DNA from: CAVSIP01 sp963728075
Lineage (GTDB): Bacteria; Actinomycetota; Actinomycetes; JAFAQI01; DASSKL01
Length of the DNA stretch: 64,000 nt
Assembly (NCBI GenBank): GCA_963728075.1
Contig: CAVSIP010000003.1
Span: forward strand, 1-64,000
Direction of reading: 5' to 3'
The notes under the pieces were generated by a model. It had not been told where the DNA came from. It did not search any database and worked only from the letters and a program-made list of their open reading frames with translations. Both the position numbers and the translations under genes were made by a program. Of this stretch, positions 15,434 through 24,345 are shown one piece after another (the first letter of the stretch is position 1; the number at the start of each line of letters is the position of its first letter).

Positions 15434-17688
15434 AGTTGCGAACGTTCCCACTGCCGGTGAACTTGTGCCTCCTGCTGGCGGCGGGCCAGCAACCGGTGGC
15501 CCGGCCAGCCGCTCACGGGACCGATGAGGGTGAGCAGCCCTGGGGTCAGGATCGACCGGACGACGAACGTGTCGAGCACGAGGCCGACGACCATGGTGAA
15601 CGCCATCTCGCGGAACGTGGACAGCGGGATAAGCGCGACCACCGCGAAGCTGCCGGCCAGGATGAGCCCTGCCGTGGTGATGGCCCGCGAGGTCTCCGGC
15701 ATGGCGGTACGGATCGCCCGCTTGAGCCGGTGGCCCTCGGCCTCGTCCCAGATCCGCCCGACGCCGAAGACGTTGTAGTCCGAGCCGAGCGAGATGAGCA
15801 GCACGCTCGTCGCGAACGGCACGTAGAACGCCAGCCCGTCCCGGTGCAGGCTCTCCTGGAACACCAGTGTGGTGAGTCCCAGCGCGGCGCCCACCACGAG
15901 CGCGCTCGCGCTGAGCAGGACGAGTGGCGCGATGAGCGCGCGCAGGAACAGCGCGAGGATGACGAACTCGAGCGCGAACGCCACCCCGAAGATGATCCAG
16001 AGGTTGCGGATCGTCTGGTGGGCGGTCTCGGACGCGATCGCGGTGTTGCCGGCCAGCGCGAACTGCGCATGCTCGAGCCCCACGTGGTCGAGCGCCGTGG
16101 GCAGGGCGCCCTGCAGCCGGCGCAGGTCGTGGACGGCGTTGCCGCCGAGCGGCGAGTTGCGGAAGTACAGCAGGTAGCGCGCCTCGTTGGTGTCCGGTGA
16201 GCGGAAGAGCTGCACGTCGCCGGGTACGGGGAGTGAGCCGGGGCCCAGGACACCCGCGACCTCCGGCTGCCGCTCCAGCCGGTGGCGCAGGGCGGTGAGC
16301 GCGGCGTTCTGCTGCGTCACGCCCGGGCCGGAGACCAGCAGCACCGTGGGCGCCAGCACGCCCTTGGGGAAGCCCTGCGCAACCAGGTCCGCGCCCTGCT
16401 GCGCTTCGCTGTCGTGCGGCAGGGACTGGATGAACGACAGGTCGAGCCGCAGGTGCAGGAGCGGGTACGCCGCTGCCGCCAGTCCGCCGACGCACACGGC
16501 GCAGACCACCGCCGCGCCTACCCGGTGGGAGGCGAAGCGGACCAGCCACGACGGCCGGCGGTCGCGACTGCGCCGTTCCCCCGGTCGCTGCGGGTGGCTG
16601 GGCCAGTAGATCCGGTCGCCGACGATCGCCATCACCGCGGGCAGGAAGGTGATCGCGGCGAGTGCGCCCACCACCACGGACAGTGCGAGGCCGGGCCCGA
16701 ACGACCGGAACAGCTGCAGCTGCGCCGCGTACAGCGACATGGTGCCCGCCGCCACGGTGAGACCGGCCACTGCGACGATCGGCACGTTCCGTCGTACGGA
16801 CAGCACGAACGCCTCGTGCGGCGCCCGCCCGTCCCGGAGCCGGTCGCGTATCCCGGTGAGGAAGAAGACGGCGTAGTCGGTCATGATCCCGAGGACCAGC
16901 GCCACGATGAGCGGTTCGAGCTCTGACGGCAGCGTCAGCGCCGCGTGCTGGCCGAGCAGCCCGAGCAGCCGGATGCCGACGAGGTACGCGAGGAACGCCG
17001 CCGCGAGCAGCGCCAGCGGTGCCACGACGGACCGGAAGATGACCGCGACCACGAGCGCGACGAACGCGAGCGTGACGATCTCGACCAGGTTCAGGTGACC
17101 GGTCAGCAGTCTCGACTCGGCCGTCCGAGCCGGGGCGGTACCGGTCACCGCGATCCTGGTCCCGGGCGTCGCCTGGAAGTGCTTGGCGTACTCGTGCGCC
17201 AGTCTCGTCCGGGTGTTGATGGAGGTGTTCGGCGAGAAGTACAGGTACGTGACGGCCGTCGTGCCGGTGTCGTGGGACCCGGGGACGACCCCAGCGGTGT
17301 TGAGCAGCGGCAGCGCGCCCAGGACCCGGTTGTCCGGCAGGGATCCCTGCCTGCTGCGCAGCCGCTGGTCCACGGCGAGGGCGTGGAGCACCACGTCGGC
17401 CTGGCTGAGCACCGGCAGCCCGTCGGGGTTGTGCAGCACGACCGCCGTGCTGGTCAGCAGCGGCACGTCGAAGTGCGTCAGGGAGCGTGCCTGGGCCTGC
17501 ACGGCGGAGCTGTTCCGCGGGACCAGCCCGCCGAGGTCCTGCCCACCGGTGGTGGGCAGTGGCAGCGACATCGTCGCGGCGCCGGCACCGACGAGCCAGA
17601 CCAGGACGACCAGCCAGCGGGCCTTGAGGATGAAGCGGGCGTAGCGACGCGCGAACCCGTGCCGCGGCTCGCCGCTGTCCTCCGCCAT
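15430..17688 (-). CDS. MmpL/RND-family membrane transporter
   Basis: This ~752-aa protein has the duplicated RND layout: a TM1 near residue 22 (WLVVLVWLVGAGAATMSL), a large extracytoplasmic loop, a helix bundle with GIMTDYAVFFLTGIRDRLRDG, then a second half with SLGSDYNVFGVGRIWDEAE. The paired D-Y residues in TM4/TM10 are the proton-relay signature of MmpL proteins. It likely exports lipids or small amphiphiles. The start at M (MAEDSGEPRHGFARRYA) is preferred to the ATG at 17742. Confidence 0.9.
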   Translation of the reverse strand: MAEDSGEPRHGFARRYARFILKARWLVVLVWLVGAGAATMSLPLPTTGGQDLGGLVPRNSSAVQAQARSLTHFDVPLLTSTAVVLHNPDGLPVLSQADVVLHALAVDQRLRSRQGSLPDNRVLGALPLLNTAGVVPGSHDTGTTAVTYLYFSPNTSINTRTRLAHEYAKHFQATPGTRIAVTGTAPARTAESRLLTGHLNLVEIVTLAFVALVVAVIFRSVVAPLALLAAAFLAYLVGIRLLGLLGQHAALTLPSELEPLIVALVLGIMTDYAVFFLTGIRDRLRDGRAPHEAFVLSVRRNVPIVAVAGLTVAAGTMSLYAAQLQLFRSFGPGLALSVVVGALAAITFLPAVMAIVGDRIYWPSHPQRPGERRSRDRRPSWLVRFASHRVGAAVVCAVCVGGLAAAAYPLLHLRLDLSFIQSLPHDSEAQQGADLVAQGFPKGVLAPTVLLVSGPGVTQQNAALTALRHRLERQPEVAGVLGPGSLPVPGDVQLFRSPDTNEARYLLYFRNSPLGGNAVHDLRRLQGALPTALDHVGLEHAQFALAGNTAIASETAHQTIRNLWIIFGVAFALEFVILALFLRALIAPLVLLSASALVVGAALGLTTLVFQESLHRDGLAFYVPFATSVLLISLGSDYNVFGVGRIWDEAEGHRLKRAIRTAMPETSRAITTAGLILAGSFAVVALIPLSTFREMAFTMVVGLVLDTFVVRSILTPGLLTLIGPVSGWPGHRLLARRQQEAQVHRQWERSQL

Positions 17689-17789
17689 GCCGCTCCCGTC
17701 CACGTCCGTCACGCCCGGCCGGCGTATCCGGCCTGCAGGCACGGGTAGTAGTTGCCCATGAAATGCGCCGACTTAGCACGCCAGCTGCC

Positions 17790-18245
17790 ATGAGCCCGCG
17801 ACGACTGTCCGGACGCTCGACGGGTGTGGCCGCCGCCGTGGTCGCGATCGCCGCCTTCCTGCTCGGCATGGGGGCGGGCGCGGCCACGGTGGCGCTTGCC
17901 TTCGGCACGAACAACGCGTCGCAGCCCAACCCGGGCCCGCCCGTACCGACCCTCACCCCGACGGCCACCACGACCCCGCAGAACGGCAGCCTGGCGCTGA
18001 GCCGGTCGTGCCTGCAGGCGTTGGAGGCTGCGCAGACGATCACAGCGGACGTGCAGGGACTCGGCGCGGCGGTGAAGAACTTCGACGCCGCCGCGGCGGA
18101 CCGGGTCGTCCAGCAGCTGCAGCGGATCCGGCCCGACCTGCAGGACAACCTCTCCCGCTGCCGCGCCACCGTGCAGCTCCCGGACATGACCCCCAGCCCG
18201 AGCCCGGTGGACGCCGGCTCGCCGACGCCGTCCCCCTCGCCCTAA
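17790..18245 (+). CDS. Single-pass membrane protein of unknown function
   Basis: A basic N-terminus is followed by one hydrophobic helix (VAAAVVAIAAFLLGMGAGAA), a Thr/Pro linker (PTLTPTATTTP), a short helical domain with two Cys (RSCLQALEAAQTITADVQGL ... LSRCRA) and a Pro/Ser tail (TPSPSPVDAGSPTPSPSP). Topology suggests an extracytoplasmic domain. ATG 17763 is an alternative start. It diverges from mmpL and converges on the lipoprotein gene. Confidence 0.7.
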   Translation: MSPRRLSGRSTGVAAAVVAIAAFLLGMGAGAATVALAFGTNNASQPNPGPPVPTLTPTATTTPQNGSLALSRSCLQALEAAQTITADVQGLGAAVKNFDAAAADRVVQQLQRIRPDLQDNLSRCRATVQLPDMTPSPSPVDAGSPTPSPSP

Positions 18246-18253
18246 CGACGACC

Positions 18254-18284
18254 GTGCCCCGCCCCCGGCTGCGGGGCGGGGCAC
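18254..18284. terminator. Bidirectional hairpin terminator
   Basis: Arms GTGCCCCGCCCC and GGGGCGGGGCAC pair perfectly over 12 bp around a 7-nt loop, between two convergent genes. No U-tract follows, as is common in high-GC actinomycetes. Confidence 0.75.
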
Positions 18285-18304
18285 CGGAGAGCGGCGCTGG
18301 GACC

Positions 18305-18718
18305 TCAGCTGCCGGCGTTGCGGCAGATGTTGTCGATCTGCGTCGTCTTCAACTGCGAGAGGTCGGGGTTGTTGCCGTTGCTGGCGGTCTTCACGACCTG
18401 CTGGAGCTTGTCGATGTAGTCCGTGACCGCGCTCTTGAACTCGCTCGAGGTGTTGGCGCTCTCGCTCTTGAGGTTGCTGACGATGGTGTCCACCGCGTTC
18501 TGGACGTTCTGCGCCGGCTGGTTCGACGACGCCGCCTTCTGCAGCTTGCCGGGGATGTTGCTGATCGTCTGCTGGACGTTCTTGCAGGCGCCGCTGAGCT
18601 GGGCCCCGCCGCCACCCGTGCCGAGTGCCGTCCCGTTTCCGCTGCTGCCGCCACCGCAGCCGGCGAGGGTCAGGGTGCCGGCGAGTGCGAGGCCCGCCAT
18701 CCCCATCGTGCGTCGCAT
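18305..18718 (-). CDS. Small secreted lipoprotein
   Basis: A 137-aa precursor with signal peptide and lipobox LAGTLTLAGC (lipidated Cys ~21), followed by a Gly-rich linker and an Asn/Ser/Lys-rich helical domain (NVQQTISNIPGKLQKAA, VDTIVSNLKSESA). The protein should be anchored outside the membrane. Two more Cys (in GACKNV and NICRNAGS) could form a disulfide. The family is not recognised. The start at 18718 is set by the signal peptide. Confidence 0.75.
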   Translation of the reverse strand: MRRTMGMAGLALAGTLTLAGCGGGSSGNGTALGTGGGGAQLSGACKNVQQTISNIPGKLQKAASSNQPAQNVQNAVDTIVSNLKSESANTSSEFKSAVTDYIDKLQQVVKTASNGNNPDLSQLKTTQIDNICRNAGS

Positions 18719-18820
18719 GTCTGTGACCTCCCGAAGTGTCGTTTGACGATGTGATACCTGGGAGGGCGGGGCAGGAAACGAGCGAGCCCGGCCCGGCTGC
18801 TGCCGGACCGGGCTGGGAAG

Positions 18821-18895
18821 CGGTCCCGACGGGATTTGAACCCGCGACCTCCGCCTTGACAGGGCGGCGAGCACTCCACGCTGCTCCACGGGACC
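18821..18895 (-). tRNA. tRNA-Asp (GTC)
   Basis: It starts GGTCCCGTGGAGCAG. The anticodon stem-loop is CGCCGCCCTGTCAAGGCGG with anticodon GTC. The T arm is CGGGTTCAAATCCCG, and the acceptor GGTCCCG/CGGGACC is followed by discriminator G. CCA is not encoded. Confidence 0.95.
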
Positions 18896-18923
18896 TCGTG
18901 CGTCGCGCCGTACGTGACGCCCG

Positions 18924-18999
18924 TGGTGCCCCCAACGGGATTCGAACCCGTGTCGCCGCCTTGAAAGGGCGGTGTCCTAGGCCTCTAGACGATGGGGGC
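18924..18999 (-). tRNA. tRNA-Glu (TTC)
   Basis: It starts GCCCCCATCGTCTAG. The anticodon stem-loop is CCGCCCTTTCAAGGCGG with anticodon TTC. The T arm contains GGGTTCGAATCCC, and the acceptor end TGGGGGC is followed by ACCA. It lies 28 bp upstream of tRNA-Asp and is co-oriented, probably in one transcript. Confidence 0.95.
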
Positions 19000-19085
19000 G
19001 GTCACCGCCCACGGCGCCAGCCGTTGGAGACGCTCGCAAGCATAGGCGACGACGGCCGTCCCGCACAAAGGGGTCGCCAGATCCG

Positions 19086-20534
19086 TCACGGAGGGCTGGG
19101 GGAGGGCGACGCGGAGCCGGCGGCGTCGTCAGGCCGGATGATGTGCCGCTCGATCTTCACCGACGCCAGCCCGAGACCTCCGACGGTGACCTCGTCGTAC
19201 GCCTGCAGCTGCTTGGTCGCCCGGTCGAAGTAGAGGATCTGGCACTCCAGGGGCGTCGGTTTGCCCGAGTCGAGGGTGCGCAGCCCGGCCCCGCCGGTCG
19301 ATCCCTCGACGAGCAGCAGCGTGCCCTCCTTCTGGATGACCTTGCGGCGGTGCAGGTGGCCGGCGAGCACGTACGGGGCCTGGCCCAGGAAGGCGCTGGC
19401 GAACTCCGGGTCGTGCGCGAGGACGACGTCGACCGGCGGCGGCTCGGCGAGCTGCATGAGCTGCAGCGCCTGCCGGCCCTGGGCCAGCAGCTCCTTCGCG
19501 GTCATCGACTCGTCGTCGCGGCGCTTGTCCGGGGTGAAGCGGGGGTCGGGCGCGCCGTAGAAGCGCAGGCCGGCGATCGTGGCGGTGCCGAAGTTGAGGA
19601 CGGTCGCGCCGTGCTCCTTCATGCCGGCGACCGTCTCCGCCGAGTCGTGGTTGCCCTTGATGTAGAGGTACGGGACGCCCAGTCCACGGATGAACTCGGT
19701 GTACCGGTTCTCCACCTCGGTGCCGTGGTCGGCCACGTCGCCGGTGTCCGCGACGGCGGAGATCTTGAACTGCCCGACCAGCCGGCGGATGAGCTCGATG
19801 CCGCGCGGGTCGTCGTGCAGGTCCGAGACGTGCAGGACGCGGATGGTCTGGTTGCTGGGGCGGTAGGCCGGCAGCGCGGACGTCACGTCGTACAGCCGCG
19901 ACACGCTGCCCACGATCGAGCCGAGCTGTGCCTCGTAGCTCTTGAAGCGCTCGGCGAGGTTGCGCATGTCGCCGACCACGGCGGGGGCGTCCACGAGCAG
20001 CCCGGAGTAGCGGGGCTCGTAGAGCTGGCGGGAGTTGAAGGTCAGCGCCGCGATGCCGCCGCTGGCCGCGACGGCGAGCACGGCGACGCCCGTCGCGGCG
20101 GCCACCGGGCGCCACCGGCGGAAGACCAGCGTGCTGAGCACCACGGCGCCCCCGAGTGCCACGAGGGATGCCCTGACGGCCAGGGCCTCGACGGCCGAGA
20201 TGACGTCGTCGCGCACCGTGGTGCCGAGCGTGTCCAGCCCCTTCGGGTCGGCGAGCATCCGGCGCGCGGCCTCGACGCGCAGGTTCGTCACCCGGACGCT
20301 GAGCTGGATCGGACCGTCGTGGTCGGCGAAGCGGATGCTGCCGAGCGGGGCGACCCCGATCCGGGTGCCCCCCTGCCACGACCAGTGCACGCCGAAGCGC
20401 GCGTCCACCGGCCCGACCGGCTTGTCGACGATGCCGGCGACGAGGACCGCCACCCCCGCGCCGAGGAGCCCGACGAGCACCACGGCGACCACCCGTCGCA
20501 CGGCACGTGGGGGGACCAGCCGCTGAAGGATCAT
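19086..20534 (-). CDS. Membrane-anchored metallophosphoesterase
   Basis: Two N-terminal hydrophobic regions (VVAVVLVGLLGAGVAVLVAG, and VALGGAVVLSTLVF with the following helix) precede a calcineurin-like phosphoesterase domain from ~residue 230. Metal ligands are in VSDLHDDPRG, ADTGDVADHG, KGNHDSAE, LAHDPEF and AGHLHRRK. The catalytic domain is probably outside the membrane; the substrate is unknown. The ATG at 20534 overlaps the TetR gene's stop by 4 bp (ATGA), so the regulator and enzyme form an operon. Confidence 0.88.
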   Translation of the reverse strand: MILQRLVPPRAVRRVVAVVLVGLLGAGVAVLVAGIVDKPVGPVDARFGVHWSWQGGTRIGVAPLGSIRFADHDGPIQLSVRVTNLRVEAARRMLADPKGLDTLGTTVRDDVISAVEALAVRASLVALGGAVVLSTLVFRRWRPVAAATGVAVLAVAASGGIAALTFNSRQLYEPRYSGLLVDAPAVVGDMRNLAERFKSYEAQLGSIVGSVSRLYDVTSALPAYRPSNQTIRVLHVSDLHDDPRGIELIRRLVGQFKISAVADTGDVADHGTEVENRYTEFIRGLGVPYLYIKGNHDSAETVAGMKEHGATVLNFGTATIAGLRFYGAPDPRFTPDKRRDDESMTAKELLAQGRQALQLMQLAEPPPVDVVLAHDPEFASAFLGQAPYVLAGHLHRRKVIQKEGTLLLVEGSTGGAGLRTLDSGKPTPLECQILYFDRATKQLQAYDEVTVGGLGLASVKIERHIIRPDDAAGSASPSPSPP

Positions 20535-21160
20535 GCCGGCAGCGGTGGCACGTCCCCGTCCACGCCGACAGCCGCGCCGTGCAGGCCGGGGAAGGCGAGC
20601 AGGAGGAACGACTCGAGCTGGGCGCGGCTCACGTCCCGGCGCTCGAGCCAGTCGAGCACCACCGTCTCGGCCACGGCGATCCAGCTGCGCAGGGCGGTAC
20701 GGAGCATCGGCGGCGCGGTGGCGACCTCGAACCCCTCGAGCAGGCCGGCCAGCAGCGAGTCGCGAACCGACTGGACCACCTCGCCGACCTCGCCCGCCGA
20801 CACACCCGGTCCGCCGCGCAGGAGGGTCAGGAAGCCGGTCGCGTAGTCCTCGGCGTAGTCGACGTAGGCCGTGATGCCCCGGGCCAGCTGGTCGGCGGGG
20901 GTCCCGGTGTCCCGGGTCGCGGTGACCCGCTCGATCAGCTCGTCCGCGGCCTGGCGCAGTGCGGCGACGTAGAGGTCCTGCTTGCTGTCGAAGTAGTGGT
21001 ACAGCAGCGCCCGGGACGCGCCCGACTCCGCGGCGATGTCGTCCACGGAGACGTCGTCGACGCTGCGCTGGCTGAACAGCTGCTGGGCCGCGGAGATGAG
21101 CAGCTGGCGACGTTCGTCGACCGGCAGGCGCCGCCGGGGGCGCGAGGGGGCGTGTCCCAC
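20531..21160 (-). CDS. TetR-family transcriptional regulator
   Basis: The N-terminal HTH reads LLISAAQQLFSQRSVDDVSV, DDIAAESGASRALLYHYFDS, a textbook TetR DNA-binding domain. The C-terminal ligand domain is unrelated to families I can name. At 209 aa it is normal length. It overlaps the start of the metallophosphoesterase gene by 4 bp and probably controls it. Confidence 0.88.
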   Translation of the reverse strand: MGHAPSRPRRRLPVDERRQLLISAAQQLFSQRSVDDVSVDDIAAESGASRALLYHYFDSKQDLYVAALRQAADELIERVTATRDTGTPADQLARGITAYVDYAEDYATGFLTLLRGGPGVSAGEVGEVVQSVRDSLLAGLLEGFEVATAPPMLRTALRSWIAVAETVVLDWLERRDVSRAQLESFLLLAFPGLHGAAVGVDGDVPPLPA

Positions 21161-21200
21161 TTGTACGAGTCTAGGCGGCCGACCTGGCGAGGGCGCCGCG

Positions 21201-22330
21201 TCAGCCGGTCGACGACGGCGATGATCTCGGCTGCGGAGGCGGTGACGACGAGCTCGGCGGGGGTGGTGCCGTCGACGTGGGGGCCGGTGGCGGCGCGACG
21301 CGCACCGCGTCGTAGCTCGGGAACCTCTCGACCGGTCGACCGTGCAGAGCCCGGTCCATGAACTTCTTCCAGATCAGAGCCGGCAGCGTGCCGCCGGTGA
21401 CGATCGGATAGCCCTCGACGCCATGGAGCTTGTGGCTCGCGTCGGCGTACCCGGTCCACACGGCTGCCGAGAGCTGGGGGGTGTAGCCGACGAACCAGGC
21501 GTCCGTCTCGTTCTCGGTGGTGCCGGTCTTTCCGGCCGCGGGACGGCCGCCGGCGAGCGGCGCGTTGGCGGACGCGGTCCCGTACTGGATGACGGTCTGC
21601 AGCGCGTGCGTGACCCCGTCCGCCACGTGCTGCGACATCGCCCGCTGCTCGTGGACGCGGTGGCGGTAGACGACGTGGCCGTACCGGTCGCGGACCTCCT
21701 GCACGAGGTACGGGTCGGCCTGGTCGAGCGGGCGCACGCCGTAGATGCCCAGCGCGATCCCGGCGCCGGTGTTGCCCGCCTTGTCGGCGAGCCGGATGTG
21801 CTGGGAGATGCCGGCCTTGTGCGCGAGCGCGGCCACCTTGGCCGGACCTACCTGTAGGGCCAGGGGTACGTACACGGTGTTCACCGAGTGGGCGGTGGCC
21901 GCGAGCAGGGTGCAGCTCGGGCACTGCTCGTTGGCGAAGTTGTGCACCGGTAGAGCGACGTCGAGGTTGCGGGCGTGGACTCCGAAGTACGCCTGCGCCG
22001 CCACCTCGATGCCATACGCGCCGCGGCCGAAGTAGACCGTGTTCAGGTAGTCCTGCAGCACCTCGTCCTTGGTCCGGTTGCGCCAGACCTTCAGCGCGAT
22101 GACGACTTCCTGCAGCTTGCGCCACGCGGTGCGCTGGTCGTCAGGTAGGCGTTGCGGACGTACTGCTGGGTGATCGTCGAGCCCCCCTGCAGGTGCCCAC
22201 CCGTCATGTCGACCCAGGCGGCGCGCAGCATCCCGCTGAGGGAGATGCCGGGCTGGGAGTACAAGCCACGGTCCTCGGCGGCGAGCACCGCCTGGCGCAC
22301 CGGGGCCGGTACGTCGGAGAGGTGCACGTT
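21201..22330 (-). pseudogene. Class A penicillin-binding protein, decayed (internal deletion)
   Basis: The glycosyltransferase part survives as VNRTNVHLSDVPAPVRQAVL, AAEDRGLYSQPG, GGSTITQQYVRNAYL, then after a one-base loss (acgac for acggac, ~22135) WRKLQEVVIALKVWRNRTKD and LNTVYFGRGAYGIEVAAQAY. The sequence then jumps from FGVHARNLDVALP straight to NFANEQCPSCTLLAATAHSV in the transpeptidase domain. About 250 residues are missing, including the SxxK nucleophile. KTGTTENETDAWFVGYTP remains. No N-terminal membrane anchor is found. The product could not cross-link peptidoglycan. Confidence 0.82.
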
Positions 22331-22463
22331 GGTCCGGTTGACGTCGCCGATCCGTGGAAGCAGGTGGGGCTCGGGGTCGCCGGGCTGTTCGGGGCGGTGC
22401 TCCTGTTCTTCCGGCGTGCTGTACGCCGAGCACTCCGGAATCCCCTCGTTCCACGATCAACGC

Positions 22464-23087
22464 ATGCCCGCCGTCGCGCGCTTCACCCCTGTCCTCCTAG
22501 GCTGCCTCCTCGTGCCGCTGCGCCCTCGTGAGCTCTCCGCCCTCACCCAGTTCTGGTGGGCGGAGAAGCGCCGTCGTCTCAACGCGGACGTCCACCTGCG
22601 GCACGCCACGGTCGGCCGCAACGCGCGGATCCACGGCTGGCCGAAGGTGGAGGCCACCGACCTGACGATCGGTGACGACTTCCTGCTGTGGTCGGTGTAC
22701 CTGCGGACGTGGGTCAGCGGCTGGGGTCGGATGCGGATCGGCGACCGGGTCTTCATCAACAGTGGCGTGATGCTGTTCTCGGTGCTCGAGGTCGAGATCG
22801 GGGACGACGTCGCGATCGCGAACGAGTGCTACATCACCGACACGAACAGCCACGGGGTGGAGGGCCGCCCCCCGGTGAACGCCCCCGTACGCATCGGCTC
22901 CGGCACGTGGGTGGGCGCCCGGTCGATCGTGCTGCCGGGGGTCACCATCGGCCGGCGGGTCCTCGTCGGCGCGGGCTCCGTCGTGACCCGCGACGTGCCG
23001 GACGACGTGCTCGTCGCCGGCAACCCCGCCCGGGTCGTCCGCGAGCTGCACTACCCGCCCGGCTGCACCCGGGCGTGGACGGACTGA
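22464..23087 (+). CDS. Left-handed beta-helix acyltransferase (maltose/serine O-acetyltransferase type)
   Basis: Hexapeptide repeats (VHLRHATVGRNARI, MRIGDRVFINSGVMLFSVLE, VEIGDDVAIANECYI, VRIGSGTWVGARSIVLPGVT, IGRRVLVGAGSVVTRDVPDD) end in VAGNPARVVREL, the usual acetyltransferase C-terminus. The catalytic His is probably in TDTNSHGVEG. The substrate is unknown, likely a sugar or surface glycan. Start ATG 22464 or GTG 22512 (VPLRPRELSALT) cannot be decided. Confidence 0.85.
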   Translation: MPAVARFTPVLLGCLLVPLRPRELSALTQFWWAEKRRRLNADVHLRHATVGRNARIHGWPKVEATDLTIGDDFLLWSVYLRTWVSGWGRMRIGDRVFINSGVMLFSVLEVEIGDDVAIANECYITDTNSHGVEGRPPVNAPVRIGSGTWVGARSIVLPGVTIGRRVLVGAGSVVTRDVPDDVLVAGNPARVVRELHYPPGCTRAWTD

Positions 23088-23292
23088 TCCGACGTCGGGG
23101 GATATCAGGGGGACCGCCGGACTAGTTCCCGAGCCGGGCATGGGGGGACATACCGGACCAAGGCGCCCGGCGGCGGCGGAAAACCGTCGGCAAAGATGGC
23201 TCGTTCGGACGATTGCCGCTTGCGCGAGATACAGGACTATTGGGCTGGTGCGAGCGCTGGGCTCGCACCTGTCGTCGTTGCGGGAGACCTGT

Positions 23293-23862
23293 ATGCGTCG
23301 CTTCTTCGTACCCACCTCGCTCGCGGCCGGTTTCGCCGCGGCCACGATCGCCTTCGCCGGCCCCGCGCTGGCGGCCACGAGCGTCTCGGTCTCGCCGAGC
23401 ACCGGGCTGTCCTCCGGTGACTCCGTCACCGTGACCTACAGCGGTTTCCCGGCGAACGCCTCGCTGTTCGTCCTGGAGTGCAACCCCAAGGCCGCGGCCG
23501 ACCCTGGCTCCGCGCACTGCGACCTGACCGGCGCCACGCCGACCACGGCTGACGCATCGGGCGCGGGCACCGCGAAGTTCACGGTCAAGACCGGCACCAT
23601 CGGTGACGGCACCTGCACCACCGACTGCCTCGTCGCGGTCTCGGATGCCGCCGGCACGAACGCCGGCGCCGGCCAGATCACCTTCGGTTCCGCCTCCGGC
23701 GGCACCACGAGCGGTTCGACCGGTTCGACCGGCGCGGTGAGCGGTGGCACCACCACCTCCACCGGCAAGCCGTTCGGCCTGGAGCTGGGCCTCGGCGCCC
23801 TGCTGCTCGCTCTGGGTGCCGGCTTCGGCATCACGACGCTGCGCCGCCGCGTCAGCGCCTGA
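23293..23862 (+). CDS. Secreted neocarzinostatin-family domain protein with C-terminal membrane anchor
   Basis: A signal peptide ends at GPALA-ATS. The ~105-residue domain starts TSVSVSPSTGLSSGDSVTVT and contains two Cys pairs (ECNP...HCDLTG and TCTTDCLVAVSDAAGTN), matching the immunoglobulin-like neocarzinostatin/macromomycin fold. A Ser/Thr/Gly linker and a final helix (LELGLGALLLALGAGFGI) with RRR follow. In antibiotic systems this fold binds chromophores; here, without enediyne genes, it is more likely a surface protein. ATG 23293 follows GGGAGACCTGT. Confidence 0.78.
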   Translation: MRRFFVPTSLAAGFAAATIAFAGPALAATSVSVSPSTGLSSGDSVTVTYSGFPANASLFVLECNPKAAADPGSAHCDLTGATPTTADASGAGTAKFTVKTGTIGDGTCTTDCLVAVSDAAGTNAGAGQITFGSASGGTTSGSTGSTGAVSGGTTTSTGKPFGLELGLGALLLALGAGFGITTLRRRVSA

Positions 23863-23883
23863 TCACAGCCCCGCGCGACCTGG

Positions 23884-23912
23884 GAGGGGCCCGGCCATCG
23901 GCCGGGCCCCTC
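23884..23912 (+). terminator. Strong hairpin terminator
   Basis: GAGGGGCCCGGCC and GGCCGGGCCCCTC form a perfect 13-bp stem with a 3-nt loop, 22 bp after the neocarzinostatin-like gene's stop. Confidence 0.8.
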
Positions 23913-23961
23913 TCGGCGTGTTAGGGGTGCTACGCACGGTGATCAGGAGGACGATCGGCAC

Positions 23962-24345
23962 GTGGCTCCCGAAGCCCGGTGGGGCGTGGCCCCGTTCGTG
24001 CTGGCGGCGATCCTCGCCGTCGTCGGCGGGGCGGCGTACGCGCTGGTGGCCGGAACCGTCGACTCGGGCGGCCGGCCGGCGGCGGTGGCGAGCCCGTCGC
24101 CCACCGGGACCGCGTCGGCCGCACCTTCGCCCATCCCCTCCCGCAGCACGTCGCCCTCTCCCACGGCCACCGAGACACCACCGTCGGCGCCGCTGCCGGA
24201 GGTGAGCGGTGGCCAGCAGCCCGGCGAGCTCGCCGCCGGACCCGATGGGCAGCTGCCGTACACCGGCGCGCCGGGCTGGGTGCCGCTCGTGGCGACGGCG
24301 CTGGCGGGTGCGGCGATGGCGGCCCGCCGCCTGCGGAGTCCCTAG
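23962..24345 (+). CDS. LPxTG-like cell-surface protein
   Basis: The 127-aa product (GTG start) has an N-terminal membrane/signal helix (FVLAAILAVVGGAAYALVAG), a long Pro/Ser/Thr-rich middle, and a C-terminal sorting signal: LPYTG, hydrophobic WVPLVATALAGAAMAA, then RRLR. Sortases cleave between T and G and attach such proteins to peptidoglycan. No sortase gene lies in the window. With no folded domain visible, it may act as a wall spacer. Confidence 0.68.
   Translation: MAPEARWGVAPFVLAAILAVVGGAAYALVAGTVDSGGRPAAVASPSPTGTASAAPSPIPSRSTSPSPTATETPPSAPLPEVSGGQQPGELAAGPDGQLPYTGAPGWVPLVATALAGAAMAARRLRSP

Noticed and set aside
14633..18187. 1184-codon minus-strand frame
   Set aside because: It contains the LmeA-like gene only at its C-terminal end; the rest is an off-frame shadow of the MmpL gene.
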